NCBI GenBank assembly: GCA_015060905.1
Contig: SUXQ01000002.1
Span: 1-64,000 of the forward strand
DNA from: Bacteroidales bacterium
GTDB lineage: Bacteria > Bacteroidota > Bacteroidia > Bacteroidales > Bacteroidaceae
Reading direction: 5' to 3'
Length of the DNA stretch: 64,000 bases
A program made the translations under genes and the position numbers. Each line of letters begins with the position of its first letter. Within the stretch, counting starts at the first letter, position 1. This document shows, piece after piece, positions 28,301-39,100 of this stretch. The notes below the pieces were generated by a model. The model was not told the DNA's origin and ran no database searches. It saw nothing but the letters and a program-made list of their open reading frames with translations.

Positions 28301-28397
28301 GGCTTTTAAGCACAAGGGTGTCGAGGCTCTTTTCGTCGGCGTACGAGAAAAGGGCTACTAATAGTAAAAGTGCTGTATGTAGAAGTTTGCGGGGCAT
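25308..28397 (-). CDS. MG2-type tandem paralog 4, Sel1 region lost
   Basis: 1029 residues. Signal peptide MPRKLLHTALLLLVALFSYA; MG2-like domain with VLPQERVYLHFDNSGYYLGE and LSGYYEVRAYTRYMLNWG (about 38-135); second macroglobulin-like region AFYPEGGHLINGIETKVAYEL (about 180-200); third around QFFKPYRKLTVKISSKDGS (about 390-410). A plug-like segment is LEEVDVTAKKHIGP. The C-terminal module RRTLFWIPNAEVGNDGCITFKLYNNS ends the protein. These parts follow the Bacteroidota MG2/plug-like family, whose biochemical role is not known to me. A Sel1 tail relic follows the stop, showing that the full-length form was once fused. Starts 3 bases after paralog 3. Confidence 0.8.
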   Translation of the reverse strand: MPRKLLHTALLLLVALFSYADEKSLDTLVLKSLVTSRVLPQERVYLHFDNSGYYLGETMWFKAYCVGGNGTTIAAPQSKVLYVELCAPEGYVVETKKFKLDEKGCCNGEFELKPSLLSGYYEVRAYTRYMLNWGDDAVFSRVFPVYDKVNGDNYDFMNMLDRKRGFLYRGKWVTQEGKEPTLAFYPEGGHLINGIETKVAYELRDKSGKPLNDIISIFADEKLLLTTKAIHNGKGYFMFTPQTDVKYRAEVKQVKNQKNKKNKAEVKEIKKIYKFELPTIEYSGATIAVKQDGDSIRFSVAGNILEQSLGFVILNRNQTYVYKKNIKELAMHRDKLREGVNRCLLLTADGTPLSERMFFVKHSAPQQGDIVPVKLKAEINGFSSEDNQFFKPYRKLTVKISSKDGSPLPNHGSYSVAVTDEENSVVTSYSNNIYTQMLLASELKGYIPAASQYFADDTENTRNNLDLLMLTHGWTSYDWGMLTGTDSTFSIKHPIENGIQLNGYFMKKEKVKKWGQMGSFKIIPLKGIKVYFDIAYDGNGVTNYEFTTEKNGKFQLELEDFYGKRYTALTPILTGKQIQDTIFKFSMNKYFSPKFRLYDYWQWNRGYRPGNKKAGNMQAIDIFGRNKLEEVDVTAKKHIGPTNRPPRSEIRLDFMDEWEYAQDVSYIHTPQDNWVMNKVSDTGDIFEDVNLSNEEENKLYAKYDYTAESNYISKEYNYMALTTSTDNWRVYGWEGPRHHAYENVLTAYEVLQSAFWRHNYNWAYWVKMIVPQGEYSSDAIPIEDKEYIKGKDPIKMMNFKEIVIRSDEPTLQQFKNEGWYNQRTAFLNKGKFRSFYFGFLLRSSITPQDDKLIDEYPGNATFRNRMARKNLKKLEVTPRGEESSPNETRKNIAGNDVIDMEKGVRSYNTDLIFQQKMYPEHPNFVACFIPNKGKDKVSEGLVPDIAVKSVRRYTCIQGYNRSKKFYSPNYSRNKPDKNTKDYRRTLFWIPNAEVGNDGCITFKLYNNSKESVLLLDVAGMKEGNFYAIE

Positions 28398-28400
28398 AAT

Positions 28401-31400
28401 TTATTTATAAAATCTAAATATTTCGTACCATTGTGCTTTTGCTTTTCCAAGCTCGCTGCCCTGCTCGGCGGCTTTCTTGTACCACTGATAAGCTTTAATG
28501 TCATTTTTATTTGTTCCGCGACCCTTTTCATAGCATTCGGCCAACTGTTCCTGTGCCTCCATAAGGCCGTTGTTGGCAGCGTGCAGAAGCCATTCGAAAC
28601 GTTTCTTTTTGCTTTTCTTAAAATAGCGGCCGGTCTTGTGGCAGTCGGCAACTTTCAACTGTGCTTGCGTATTCTTCAATGCAGCAGCAAGAGTAAAATA
28701 TCTTACAGCCGGTGATTTTTTTGTAGCTCGTTTCTTTAATCTGTTTATTGAGTCAATGTGTTCATGGTGACGCCCCATTTTATATAATGAATAGGGCTCT
28801 TCCTTTTCTGCGGCAAGGGTGTACCATTTAAGGGCATTCACACTATCTTTTGGGGTCAGTATGCCCTCTTCGTAACATTTGGCAAGCATCGTCATTGATT
28901 TTACGTAACCACTATCTGCAGCAGCTTTGTAAAATTTGAATGCCAATAATTCATTTGCAGTTGTTCCATTGCCGTTTGCGTAACAGTTGGCAAGGTTGTG
29001 CATTGAGGTTACTTCGCCTACGTTAGCTGCACTGCGGAACATACGGAATGCGTTAACAGAGTCTTTTTTTGTTCCCTCACCGTTGGAGTAACATACTCCC
29101 ATATAGAACATTGCTGTAGGATGCCCGAATGCAGCAGCATCGTGGAATTTCTCAAATGCCTGATTATACTCTTTTTCTTTGTAAAGTTTCACGCCTTCGG
29201 TCACAATCTTCAGACATTCGGCTATCAGGCGAGGATTGTTGTAGATGTTTCCTTTCTCTGTACTTTCAGCAGCAAGTTTGCGCTGCTCATCTGTGAGTGT
29301 GCGGGTAAGAATATTAAGGTCGCTGCCGTAGATTGTTTCGCTATTGTAACCCTCGGCATTAACGTTAATCTCTTTTGCCACGCTGCTGTTGCACAGTTCA
29401 ACAGTTGCTTTTCCATCTGCCACTTTGGCCGATGGTACCCATATTAACGTGCGGCGGAAGTCTTTTTCAGTGGGTTGGGCACTTTTATAATCGGGCGAGT
29501 AGAATTGCTTGCTCTCGCTGTATCCTTGTATAGACGTGTAGCGTTTGGCACCGCTTATGTGTAGTTCGGGCACAATACCCTTAAGTTCCTCACCCTCTTT
29601 ATAGGGAATGAAGCAGGCTACGTAGTTAGGGTGTTTCAATGTAGCCTTAGGCTTATGTATATCTTTATAAAGGGCATTATCATAATCGGCTGAATTATAT
29701 CCATCCACTCCCTCGTTTGCAGAAACACTTGTCTGCGAAAGGAATCCTTGATAGAAGTTCATAAAGTGGCGTTTGTTGTCCATTGCGTGCCCTTTTGTTG
29801 TCCACGATGAAAGTGTATTTTCAAACTGCTCGCGGGTGGGTTTATCGCTGCGTATGACAAACTCTTTGAAATTTCCCATTTTTTGCGGATTCTTTCCTTT
29901 TATATATTCCCCATCCGGACGCGGAACAGAGTCGCTGCTATATTCGCCGAGCACCACCATCAACTGCACCCAATAGGCCCAATTATAGTTGTGTCGATAC
30001 ATGGCACTGCGCACAACATCTATGGGTGTAAATGCTTCTGCAAATGTTTGTGTAGGAATACGATTGGCAAATGTATTTTGCAAAAGAGGGTCCTCTATTT
30101 TATATGGTGCACCGTTTCCTAGATGAGGGTCGTATGTGTCGATTCTCGTTGGGTTGCTTTGTACATTATGTATACTGGGTTTTTCATTTTCTTTATCTTT
30201 TCCTTGCTTAGTCAATTCGCGATAGTAGTAAAATCTTAATCCATTCACATACTTTATATATGGATGTGTTATATTGTATCCCGAACCGGGAATATTTACA
30301 AAAAAAGAATTTTTTCCACCGGCATAGGGAATATCTATATTTTCTTCATCCAGAAAATTTCGGTAAATATCATTGCCGTTATAATTAAAATCTGCTTTTA
30401 ATTTCAAGAAAGTTACATCTTGCGCATACTCCCATTCATCAAGATAGTCGAAGCGCATTTCGCTGTGAGGCGGACGGCTGAAAGCCTCATGCTCTTTCTT
30501 TGCTGTAACCTCTACGGGAGAGAGCATATACTCGAACGGACGCAGTTTAATGCTTATCGCATCTTGCTCGCGTTTTTCTTTGTCGGTTATTGGGAGACCC
30601 GTGTGACGTTCCCAATAATCGTAAAGACGAAACGAAGGTGAATAGTAACGGTCGAGGGAAAAGGCAAATATTGTATCTTTTATTTGGTCGCCCGTTAGTT
30701 CAGGAGTAAGGGATGCAATCTTCTTACCATGAAAATCTTCAACAACTATTTGAAAACTTCCATCATCTGTTGTCTGAAAATCGTATGCACTTATGGTGCT
30801 GTCTTTGTATGAAATTTCAAATTTTGTAGGAATATTAGGTTGTTCGGTTAATTTCCACTGTCCGCGTTTTTTACGTTCTTTGTAATTATCCTTTTTGTAG
30901 AAAGTACCTTTCACTATTATTCCCTTTTCCAACGGTTGTTCGAGCTTAATATCCTTTCGCGCAAGCTTGCTCCAGTCGTACGACGTCCAGCCGTTGGTGA
31001 GCATCAGCAGGTCAAGCTCTTTTGCACGCTCTTTATTCGCAGGGTCAAAGTAGCGTGCAGCATCGGGAATATAACCTTTAAGCTCCGAGCCGAGCAAAAG
31101 ATAGCTGTACATATTGTGCGTGTAGGATGTTTGCTGTCTGCCCGCCGCGTCGCTCACTGAAAGAGAAAGTTCGGCATTTTCTTCGATGGGCTTGCCATCT
31201 TCTCTTTCTATTGTTACGCTGAACTTTTCGTGAGGATTCAGCGAGAGTTTATGCAACGGCTCGCCGTTGGCGGTAATTTTCAACTTTGCAGTTTCGCGAT
31301 CGCCCGGCTGTATATTTTCGTGCGCGACAAAGAACTGACGCTCGGCGAGTGGCAGGCTGTCGTCCACAAAGATAATCACGCGGTTCACGCCCTCGCGCAA

Positions 31401-32375
31401 AGAATCTTTGTCGATGGTTATAATCTTTCCATTGTTGTCAGAATAGTATTTCTGATAATGTGAAAGTTCGCCCCTGTGCAATACTGCGCAACCTAACATA
31501 GTCGATGCTTCAAGGTTGTTGCTTACCTTTATTGATACTTTCTGTTGTTCGTCGGTAACAGCAATCGCCACTCCCTCTTTTTCTATTTTCGGAAGGTCGA
31601 ATTTATGCTCTTTTTTTCCACGCTTGACCTCTGCGTGGTATTTTACATTTGCTTGTGGCATTAATGTAAAAGTTCCTTTTCCCGCATGGGTGGGCAGACT
31701 CTTTTGTAACAGCTTTTTATCTGCGTAAATGTAAATTGTATCTTCGCCGGCAATGCCATCTTCGCCGCGAAGTTCGTAAGCGACAGTTGTTTCAATGCCC
31801 TCGATTAAGTGTCCACCCTCGGGGTAGAATTTAAGTTCAACTTCGGGAAGGTCGCTCGTTACCCACTCGCCGCGGTACATGAATCCTCGGCGACGGTCGA
31901 GCATATTCTTAAAGTCCCAATTATTGCCGTTCACTTTGTCGAAGATGGGAAACACGCGGCTGAATACCGCCTCTTTTCCCCAATTGAGCATGTAGCGGGT
32001 GTAGGCGCGTATTTCATAGTAACCTGACAACAACAGCGGCTTTAATTCAAATTCGCCGTTGCAGCAACCTTTATCGTCAATCTTGTACTTTTTCGTTTCA
32101 ACAACATACCCTTCGGGCGCAACAAGCTCTACATACAGCACCTTACTCAGCGTCGAGGGCACGTCCTTCACTCCCTCGGTAACGTATGCTTTGAACCACA
32201 TTGTCTCGCCCAGGTAGTATGCACTATTATCAAAATGCAAATACACCCTCTCTTGTGGGAAAAGGTTGTTTACCACCGCTGCATTGAACGCCATCTTGTC
32301 GAGGCTCTTTTCGTCGGCATACGAGAAAAGGGCAACTAATAGTAATAGTGCTGTATGTAGAAGTTTGCGTAGCAT
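28401..32375 (-). CDS. MG2-type tandem paralog 3 with C-terminal Sel1 repeats
   Basis: 1324 residues, longest of the array. Signal peptide MLRKLLHTALLLLVALFSYA; MG2-like front (LFPQERVYLHFDNSAYYLGE to YMLNWG), FYPEGGHLIEGIETTVAYEL, beta domain SVTIEREDGKPIEENAEL, then a divergent middle (about 495-930) with the plug-like LSPVEVTAKKEHE and FDYLDEWEYAQDV. The family C-terminal module DFRRTLIWVPSAKVADGKATVEL leads into about seven Sel1 (TPR-like) repeats from about residue 1050, for example AMFYMGVCYSNGEGTKKDS and SMTMLAKCYEEGILTPKDS. Sel1 repeats bind other proteins, so the tail may recruit a partner. Residues 1-480 are nearly identical to paralog 1. Probably exported; function unknown. Confidence 0.85.
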   Translation of the reverse strand: MLRKLLHTALLLLVALFSYADEKSLDKMAFNAAVVNNLFPQERVYLHFDNSAYYLGETMWFKAYVTEGVKDVPSTLSKVLYVELVAPEGYVVETKKYKIDDKGCCNGEFELKPLLLSGYYEIRAYTRYMLNWGKEAVFSRVFPIFDKVNGNNWDFKNMLDRRRGFMYRGEWVTSDLPEVELKFYPEGGHLIEGIETTVAYELRGEDGIAGEDTIYIYADKKLLQKSLPTHAGKGTFTLMPQANVKYHAEVKRGKKEHKFDLPKIEKEGVAIAVTDEQQKVSIKVSNNLEASTMLGCAVLHRGELSHYQKYYSDNNGKIITIDKDSLREGVNRVIIFVDDSLPLAERQFFVAHENIQPGDRETAKLKITANGEPLHKLSLNPHEKFSVTIEREDGKPIEENAELSLSVSDAAGRQQTSYTHNMYSYLLLGSELKGYIPDAARYFDPANKERAKELDLLMLTNGWTSYDWSKLARKDIKLEQPLEKGIIVKGTFYKKDNYKERKKRGQWKLTEQPNIPTKFEISYKDSTISAYDFQTTDDGSFQIVVEDFHGKKIASLTPELTGDQIKDTIFAFSLDRYYSPSFRLYDYWERHTGLPITDKEKREQDAISIKLRPFEYMLSPVEVTAKKEHEAFSRPPHSEMRFDYLDEWEYAQDVTFLKLKADFNYNGNDIYRNFLDEENIDIPYAGGKNSFFVNIPGSGYNITHPYIKYVNGLRFYYYRELTKQGKDKENEKPSIHNVQSNPTRIDTYDPHLGNGAPYKIEDPLLQNTFANRIPTQTFAEAFTPIDVVRSAMYRHNYNWAYWVQLMVVLGEYSSDSVPRPDGEYIKGKNPQKMGNFKEFVIRSDKPTREQFENTLSSWTTKGHAMDNKRHFMNFYQGFLSQTSVSANEGVDGYNSADYDNALYKDIHKPKATLKHPNYVACFIPYKEGEELKGIVPELHISGAKRYTSIQGYSESKQFYSPDYKSAQPTEKDFRRTLIWVPSAKVADGKATVELCNSSVAKEINVNAEGYNSETIYGSDLNILTRTLTDEQRKLAAESTEKGNIYNNPRLIAECLKIVTEGVKLYKEKEYNQAFEKFHDAAAFGHPTAMFYMGVCYSNGEGTKKDSVNAFRMFRSAANVGEVTSMHNLANCYANGNGTTANELLAFKFYKAAADSGYVKSMTMLAKCYEEGILTPKDSVNALKWYTLAAEKEEPYSLYKMGRHHEHIDSINRLKKRATKKSPAVRYFTLAAALKNTQAQLKVADCHKTGRYFKKSKKKRFEWLLHAANNGLMEAQEQLAECYEKGRGTNKNDIKAYQWYKKAAEQGSELGKAKAQWYEIFRFYK

Positions 32376-32378
32376 AGT

Positions 32379-35300
32379 TTATTTATAAAATTTGAAAAGT
32401 TCATACTCTTGAGCTTTTATCTTTCCATATTCGCTGCCTTGTTCGCCGGCGAGTTTATAGTATTTATAGGCCTTGCCATCATTATGCTCGGCTCCGCGTC
32501 CTTTTTCGAAGCACTCGGCTACAAGTTCTTGTGCTTCCATAAGGCCGTTGTTGGCAGCGCGCAGTAGCCATTCGAAGCGCAGTTTCTTATTCTTTTTTAC
32601 GTAGCGGCCGCTGCTGTAACACTCGGCAAGTTTCATTTGCGCTTGTACATTGTGTAGCTCTGCGGCGCGTGTAAACAGCTTTATTGCTTCCGATTCGCGC
32701 AGGGCTTTTCCTTTTTTGCCCTCTATTGAATCATCATGCTCGTGCATGCGGGCAACCTTGTACATTGCGTAAGGTTCCTCTTTTTCTGCCGCTTTTTTGT
32801 ACCACTCGATGGCTTTTTCGCTGTTCTTTTCTGTAAAAAGCCCCTCATCGTAGCTTTTCGCGAGCATGCTCATTGAGCGTGTGTAACTACTATCGGTTGC
32901 TGCTGTGTACCATTTTAGTGCCAACGAATTGTTAGCTGTTGTTCCTATTCCTTGCATATAACAGTTTGCAAGGTTGTGCATTGCTGCAATATTTTTGCCG
33001 TTTGCTGCTGCTCGGAACATTCGGAACGCTTTTACAGAATCCTGCTCCACTCCCTCGCCATTTGTGTAGCAGATGCCCGCGTAGAGCATTGCATCGGGAT
33101 AGCATAGTGTAGCAGCCTCGTGGAATTTCTCAAATGCGCGTGCATACTCTTTCTCGCGGTAGAGGCTTCTTCCTTCTGTCGTTATTTTGTAAGAGTATGC
33201 TATTATTGCGGGGTTGTTTATAAATTCCTTGCCGTATCTTTTTTCTATGTTTTTCTGCTCTTCGTTCAGGGTACGGGTTGTGATATTTGCTGTTGTTCCG
33301 TAGAATGCGCTGCCACCAATGCCCTCTATGTCTATTATAGGCTTTTCGGTTATTGCGCTGTTGTATAGTTCGATGGATAGCTTGCCGTTTAGGGTATTCA
33401 CTGAAGATACCCATATTAACGTGCGGCGGACATCATTTTTGTCTGTCGGGCGTTTATCTTTGTAGTTGGGCGAATAGAATTGTTTGCTCTCATTGTATCC
33501 TTTTACGGTTGTGTAGCGGCGGATTGTGCCCATATACGCCTCGGAAAAAGACTCTCGTTGTGATGTTCCTGTGTGTAGTTCGGGTACAATTCCTTTTTGT
33601 TGTTCATGCTCTTTGTAGGGAATGAAGCAGGCAACATAGTTGGGGTGTAACGGATTCAGTTGCCCGCTACCGCCGACTAACGCATCTTGTGCATAATTAT
33701 AGGTCAAAGTATTATTTCGTGTCTTTCCGAAATTTTTAGGAAAGTCCTCTGTTACGCGTGAAATTATCCACATGTCCGATAGGAATCCTTCGTAGAACAC
33801 TCCGTTTTTTCGCTTGAATTCCAGCGAACGCTGTTTTTTTGCCAATACACTACCGTAGTTTTTAAACTGTTCGCGTGTGGCTTTGTCGCTGCGTATGACA
33901 ACCTCTTTGAAGTTCATCATTTTTGCAGGAAAGACACCTTTAAGATACTCTTCGTCGGCACGAACAATCGAGTCGGGATGATATTCGTCCTTTGCAACTA
34001 TCATCCATATAGAATAGCACCATCCGAATTTATATCTATGGAAGATGCTGCGCAGCACGTCGTCTGCAAGAACTTTACGTGCAGCATCGTTATTAATGAT
34101 AAGTGTTTTTTGTATTATCAATGAATCTGTGCGGGTAAGGCGGTCATTTGTTTGCATTGCTTCGAGAACATCGGCAACCTCTGTATCTTCAGTCTCTCTT
34201 TTACCCACAAGGCTATTCTCTATGATTTTCTCTTTTGCATACTCCCACTCGTCGAGGAAATTGAAGCGAATCTCGCTCAGTGGCGGACGTTCGTAACGGT
34301 CTTTTTTCTTTTTGCCCTTTACATCTACCTCGGTGAGCATAAATTCATAGTCCGAGATTTTTACGATAGCCGTGTCGCGCTTTTCGTCCTTTGTGGGCAT
34401 TCCTGTGGTGCGCTGCCAATAGTTGTACTGCGCAAACGGGGGCGAGAAGAATTTGTTTATTGAAAAGACGTATGTAGAGTCCATTTGTTGGTTCATGTTA
34501 AGGACGGGGACAAGCAACGCTCCTTTTATGCCTGTAAATTCAGCAGTCTTTATTTTGAAGGCTCCATCCCCGTCGCTCGCAAATTGATAGTTGTGCACTA
34601 TGCTGTCGTCGTAGGAAATATCGAATTTTATATTTGTATTTTTTTGCGGGGTAAGGAAATATTGGTCAAGCTCGCCGAACTTGGTATTTTTTGTCTGCTT
34701 GTAGAATTTTCCCTGAATGCCGATGCCTGTCTCTTTTTGATGTTTCAGTGCCACATGCTTTGTTGTCAGTTTACTCCAATCGTAGGAGGTCCATCCGCGG
34801 GTAAGCATCAATAGGTCAATGCTTCTTCTTGTCTCGTCGCTATTGTCTGCAAAATATTGCGCAGCGTCGGGAATATAACCTTTAAGTTCCGAACCTAACA
34901 GCATGTGAGTATAAATGTTGTGTGTGTACGACATTGTTTGTCGTGTGGCCGCGTCGCTCACAGACACAGAAAATTCCGCGTCTGCGTCTATGGGCTTGCC
35001 ATCCTCGCGCTCAACAGTGAGTGTTATTTTTTCGTGCGGTTGCAGAATAACATCATTCGGGGCAAGGCCGTTCACTTTTGCTGCCAGCTTCACCGTCTGT
35101 CGGTCGCCGGGGAGTATATTTTTGTGGCGCACAAAGAACTGTCGCTCGGCGAGGGGAATATTGCTGTTGGCGAAAATTACCACGCGATTAACACCCTCGG
35201 GCAGACTGTCAGTGGCAAGGGTTATTTGTTTTTCTTTTTCTTGAGAATCAAACGTTTGATAATCGATTAAAAAGCCTCGGTTAAGCACAGCAATGCCCAG

Positions 35301-36176
35301 CGGAGTCTGAAAATCAATATTGTTTTTTATTGTTACGGAGGCTGTATCTGCTGTTTGCGCAATGTTAATAGCCACTCCTCGCTGCTCTATCTTCGGCAGC
35401 TCGAATTTATGCTTTTTCTTTCCCTTTCTAACCTCGGCACTATACTCAATATTACTCTTGGGAGTAAATGTAAAAGTTCCCACTCCCGCGTGTGTGGGTG
35501 TGCTTTTCAATAATAGTTTCTTATCCGCAAAAATAAAAATAGAATCTTTTCCGGGCTTGCCCTCATCGTCAAAAAGTTCGTAGGCAACAGTTGTTTCAAG
35601 TCCATCTACAATGTGTCCGCCCTCGGGATAGAATTTAAGGTCCGCCTCAGGAAGTTCGTTTGTCACCCATTTACCCTCGCGCATAAAGCTGCGCTTGCGG
35701 TCGAGCATGTTCTTAAAATCGTAGTTATCGCCGTTCACTTTGTCGTACACCGGAAACACGCGACTAAAGACTGCCTCGTCGCCCCAGTTGAGCATGTAAC
35801 GGGTGTATGCTCGCACCTCATAATATCCCGAAAGTAGCTCTTTGCGCAGGTCAAACTCTCCGTTGCAACGACCATTCTCGTCGAGTTTATATTTCTTTGT
35901 CTCAACCACATAACCCTCGGGTGCGCACAGCTCCACGTACAGCACACGGCTCTGCGGCTTTTCTTCGTCTGAGAGGCCGCTCGTCACATACGCTTTGAAC
36001 CACATTGTCTCGCCCAGATAGTATGCTGTATTATCAAAATGCAGATACACTCGCTCTTGCGGAAACAGCTGATTGACCATTATCGCGCGCATGGCAAGCG
36101 TGTCCAATGGCGATTGGGCACAGGCTGTTGCTCCCACGAGTAACAATATGATTATATGTAGCAGTTTGCGAAGCAT
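32379..36176 (-). CDS. MG2-type tandem paralog 2 with C-terminal Sel1 repeats
   Basis: 1265 residues. Its signal peptide is the most divergent (MLRKLLHIIILLLVGATACAQ). MG2-like front with LFPQERVYLHFDNTAYYLGE, FYPEGGHIVDGLETTVAYEL, LTVEREDGKPIDADAEFSVSV, plug-like LTEVDVKGKKKKDR and FNFLDEWEYAKEK, then the RRTLIWVSSVNTLNGKLSIELYN module and about seven Sel1 repeats (SMSMLAKSYDEGLFTEKNS, LHNVQAQMKLAECYSSGRY, AQELVAECFEKGRG). Its Sel1 region is close to that of paralog 1. Starts 6 bases after paralog 1 ends, so both are cotranscribed. No catalytic motif seen; an envelope binding or scaffold role is an inference. Confidence 0.85.
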   Translation of the reverse strand: MLRKLLHIIILLLVGATACAQSPLDTLAMRAIMVNQLFPQERVYLHFDNTAYYLGETMWFKAYVTSGLSDEEKPQSRVLYVELCAPEGYVVETKKYKLDENGRCNGEFDLRKELLSGYYEVRAYTRYMLNWGDEAVFSRVFPVYDKVNGDNYDFKNMLDRKRSFMREGKWVTNELPEADLKFYPEGGHIVDGLETTVAYELFDDEGKPGKDSIFIFADKKLLLKSTPTHAGVGTFTFTPKSNIEYSAEVRKGKKKHKFELPKIEQRGVAINIAQTADTASVTIKNNIDFQTPLGIAVLNRGFLIDYQTFDSQEKEKQITLATDSLPEGVNRVVIFANSNIPLAERQFFVRHKNILPGDRQTVKLAAKVNGLAPNDVILQPHEKITLTVEREDGKPIDADAEFSVSVSDAATRQTMSYTHNIYTHMLLGSELKGYIPDAAQYFADNSDETRRSIDLLMLTRGWTSYDWSKLTTKHVALKHQKETGIGIQGKFYKQTKNTKFGELDQYFLTPQKNTNIKFDISYDDSIVHNYQFASDGDGAFKIKTAEFTGIKGALLVPVLNMNQQMDSTYVFSINKFFSPPFAQYNYWQRTTGMPTKDEKRDTAIVKISDYEFMLTEVDVKGKKKKDRYERPPLSEIRFNFLDEWEYAKEKIIENSLVGKRETEDTEVADVLEAMQTNDRLTRTDSLIIQKTLIINNDAARKVLADDVLRSIFHRYKFGWCYSIWMIVAKDEYHPDSIVRADEEYLKGVFPAKMMNFKEVVIRSDKATREQFKNYGSVLAKKQRSLEFKRKNGVFYEGFLSDMWIISRVTEDFPKNFGKTRNNTLTYNYAQDALVGGSGQLNPLHPNYVACFIPYKEHEQQKGIVPELHTGTSQRESFSEAYMGTIRRYTTVKGYNESKQFYSPNYKDKRPTDKNDVRRTLIWVSSVNTLNGKLSIELYNSAITEKPIIDIEGIGGSAFYGTTANITTRTLNEEQKNIEKRYGKEFINNPAIIAYSYKITTEGRSLYREKEYARAFEKFHEAATLCYPDAMLYAGICYTNGEGVEQDSVKAFRMFRAAANGKNIAAMHNLANCYMQGIGTTANNSLALKWYTAATDSSYTRSMSMLAKSYDEGLFTEKNSEKAIEWYKKAAEKEEPYAMYKVARMHEHDDSIEGKKGKALRESEAIKLFTRAAELHNVQAQMKLAECYSSGRYVKKNKKLRFEWLLRAANNGLMEAQELVAECFEKGRGAEHNDGKAYKYYKLAGEQGSEYGKIKAQEYELFKFYK

Positions 36177-36182
36177 ATTCGG

Positions 36183-39100
36183 TTATTTGTAAAATTTGAA
36201 AAGTTCGTACTCTTTGGCTTTTACTTTTCCAAGCTCGCTGCCTTGTGCAGCAGCCTTTTTGTACCAATTATAGGCTTTGGGGTTGTTCTTTTTCGTTCCG
36301 CGTCCTTTTTCGAAGCACTCGGCTACAAGTTCTTGTGCTTCCATAAGGCCTTTATTTGCAGCTTGTAACAGCCACTCGAAGCGCAGTTTCTTATTCTTTT
36401 TTACGTAGCGGCCGTTGCCGTAACACTCGGCGAGTTTCATTTGTGCCTGTGCATTATGTAGCTCGGCAGCGCGGGTAAACAACTTTATTGCTTCCGATTC
36501 GCGCAAGGCCTTGCCTTTTTTGCCTGCTACCGAGTCATCATGCTCGTACATGCGGGCAACCTTGTACATTGCGTATGGCTCCTCTTTTTCAGCTGCGCGT
36601 TTGTACCACTCGATGGCTTTTTCGCTGTTCTTTTCCGTAAAAAGCCCCTCATCGTAGCTTTTCGCGAGCATACTCATTGAGCGCACAAGGCCGCTGTCGG
36701 CAGCAGCTGTGTACCATTTAAGTGCAAGAGTATTGTTTTTTGTCGTTCCGTTGCCATCTTTGTAGCAGGTTGCAAGCTGATGAATAGCTGCTGCAACGCC
36801 ACTGTTTGCAGCCGAACGATAAAGATTAAATGCTTTTACACTATCTTTTTCCGTACCCTGTCCGTAAGCGTAGCATACGGCTGTAAGATAGGCGGCTGTT
36901 GGCTCGCCCATTGCAGCAGCCTCGTGGAACTTTTCAAATGCGCGTTTATACTCTTGCTCATTGTATAGCTTTTGTCCGTCGTTTATCAGCTTTATACAAT
37001 GTGCGAGCATTGCCGGGTTTTTCTTCAGTGTGGCGGTTGTCTGCCTATCGGCAACGGCTCGTTGTTCTTCGGTGAGTGTACGGGTGAGAATGTTAAGGTC
37101 GCTACCGTAAATTGTTCCGTTGTTGTAACCCTCGGCATTTACGCTAATCTCTTTAGCCACACTACTGTTGCATAGCTCTACGGTTGCTTTTCCATCGGTT
37201 ACTTTTGCCGATGGTACCCATATTAACGTGCGTCGGAAGTCCTTTTCGCTCGGTTGTGCGCCTTTATATTCTGGCGAGTAGAATTGTTTACTCTCGCTGT
37301 AACCTTGTATTGATGTGTAACGACGCGTAGAGCCTGTTAAAAGGTCGGGCACAATGCCTGTTCGTTTATCCTCTTCAGTATAGGGTATCATGCAGGCAAC
37401 ATAATTGGGGTTTAATGGAAAGCAACGTGCCCTGTCCATTCCGTCCCTTAGTTTTTTGTAAAAGTTGTATGGCGAATAGCCATCGACACCCTCTGTTCCT
37501 GAAACAAACATCTGCGAAAGGAATCCAAGGTAGAATGAAATGTAGTGCATTTTATCATCAAGGTAGCGTCCTTTGCGTGTCCAGCTTGATTGATAATTGT
37601 AAAATTGCTCGCGGGTGGCTTTATCGCTGCGGATGACAAATTCTTTAAAGTCAGTCATTTTTTTAGGCTCTTTTCCCTTAAGATAATCATCATCGGGACG
37701 CGGAACAGAGTCGGGGGAGTATTGTCCCGCAACAACCATCAGTTGCACCCAATAGGCCCAATTATAGTTGTGTCGTTTGATAGCACTGCGCACAACGTCT
37801 GATGCTGTATAGGCGTGTGGGTGCATCTGGTAAGGTATTCTAAATTCGTTGCCGTCGCGTTCAAACTTTGTCGTTACAGAATAGTTTATTGCCGCATAGG
37901 TCAAAATTTTGCTCGACGACCAATATCTTACTCCTCCTAAATATTTGACATATACAACTTCCGAGTCATTGTAAGCATGGTCCGAAGATGACATGTCCCA
38001 TTGCATTTGACTTTTGGTCAGCACTCGGTTGTATGCCGAATCGCTCATTGCAGCATCAAGGTCCTGCATCAGTTGCTCGTCTTTTTCATTATCAAATTGG
38101 TCGGCGTACTCTTTTTTAACTTCGAGGAATGTAACATCCTGCGCATACTCCCACTCGTCAAGGTAGTCGAAGCGCATTTCGCTGTGAGGCGGTCGGCTAT
38201 TATGTTCGTAGTGTTTTTCAGCCGTAGCCTCAACAGGCGACAATAGGTATTCAAAAGCTCTTAACTTAATAGCTTTTGAATCTTGCTCTTGTTCTTCTTT
38301 CTTTGTGAGTGGCAGGCCTGTGTGTCGCTCCCAATAGTCGTACAGACGAAATTCGGGCGAATAGTAACGGTTCAAAGAATATGAGTATACAGAATCGGTT
38401 ATCTGTTCTTCTGTAAGGTACGGGGTTAGTGCGGCAATCTTTTTGCCGTAAAAATCTTCTGTTTGCAGTTGGAACTTTCCTTTGTCATCGGTAGAAAAGT
38501 CGTAGTTATTTACTGTAGTATCTTTGTAGCAAATGTCGAAACGCATTTTTTGCTTAACCTTGGGAATAAGTGCCCATCTTCCGTTTTTACCCGGTTTTTT
38601 AATATGTTCCTTTTTGTAATACTTTCCAACGACAGTTATTCCTTTCTCCAAGGGTTGCTCGAGCTTAATATCCTTGCGCGCCAATTTGCTCCAATCGTAC
38701 GACGTCCAGCCGTTGGTGAGCATCAATAGGTCAAGCTCTTTTGCGCGCTCTTTGTTTGCGGGGTCAAAATAACGTGCAGCGTCGGGAATGTAGCCTTTAA
38801 GCTCCGAGCCGAGCAAAAGATAGCTGTACATATTGTGCGTGTAGGATGTCTGCTGTCTGCCCGCCGCATCGCTTATTGACAGAGAAAGTTCAGCAGTTTC
38901 ATCTATGGGCTTTCCATCTTCTCTTTCTATTGTTACGCTGAACTTTTCGTGTGGCTTAAGCGACAGTTTGTGCAGAGGCTCGCCGTTGGCGGTAATTTTC
39001 AACTTTGCAGTCTCGCGGTCGCCCGGCTGTATATTTTCGTGCATCACAAAGAACTGACGCTCGGCAAGCGGCAGACTGTCATCCACAAAGATAATCACGC

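Noticed and set aside
28358-28651. 97-codon minus-strand frame at the junction of paralogs 3 and 4
   Set aside because: It is an out-of-frame reading of the Sel1 end of paralog 3.
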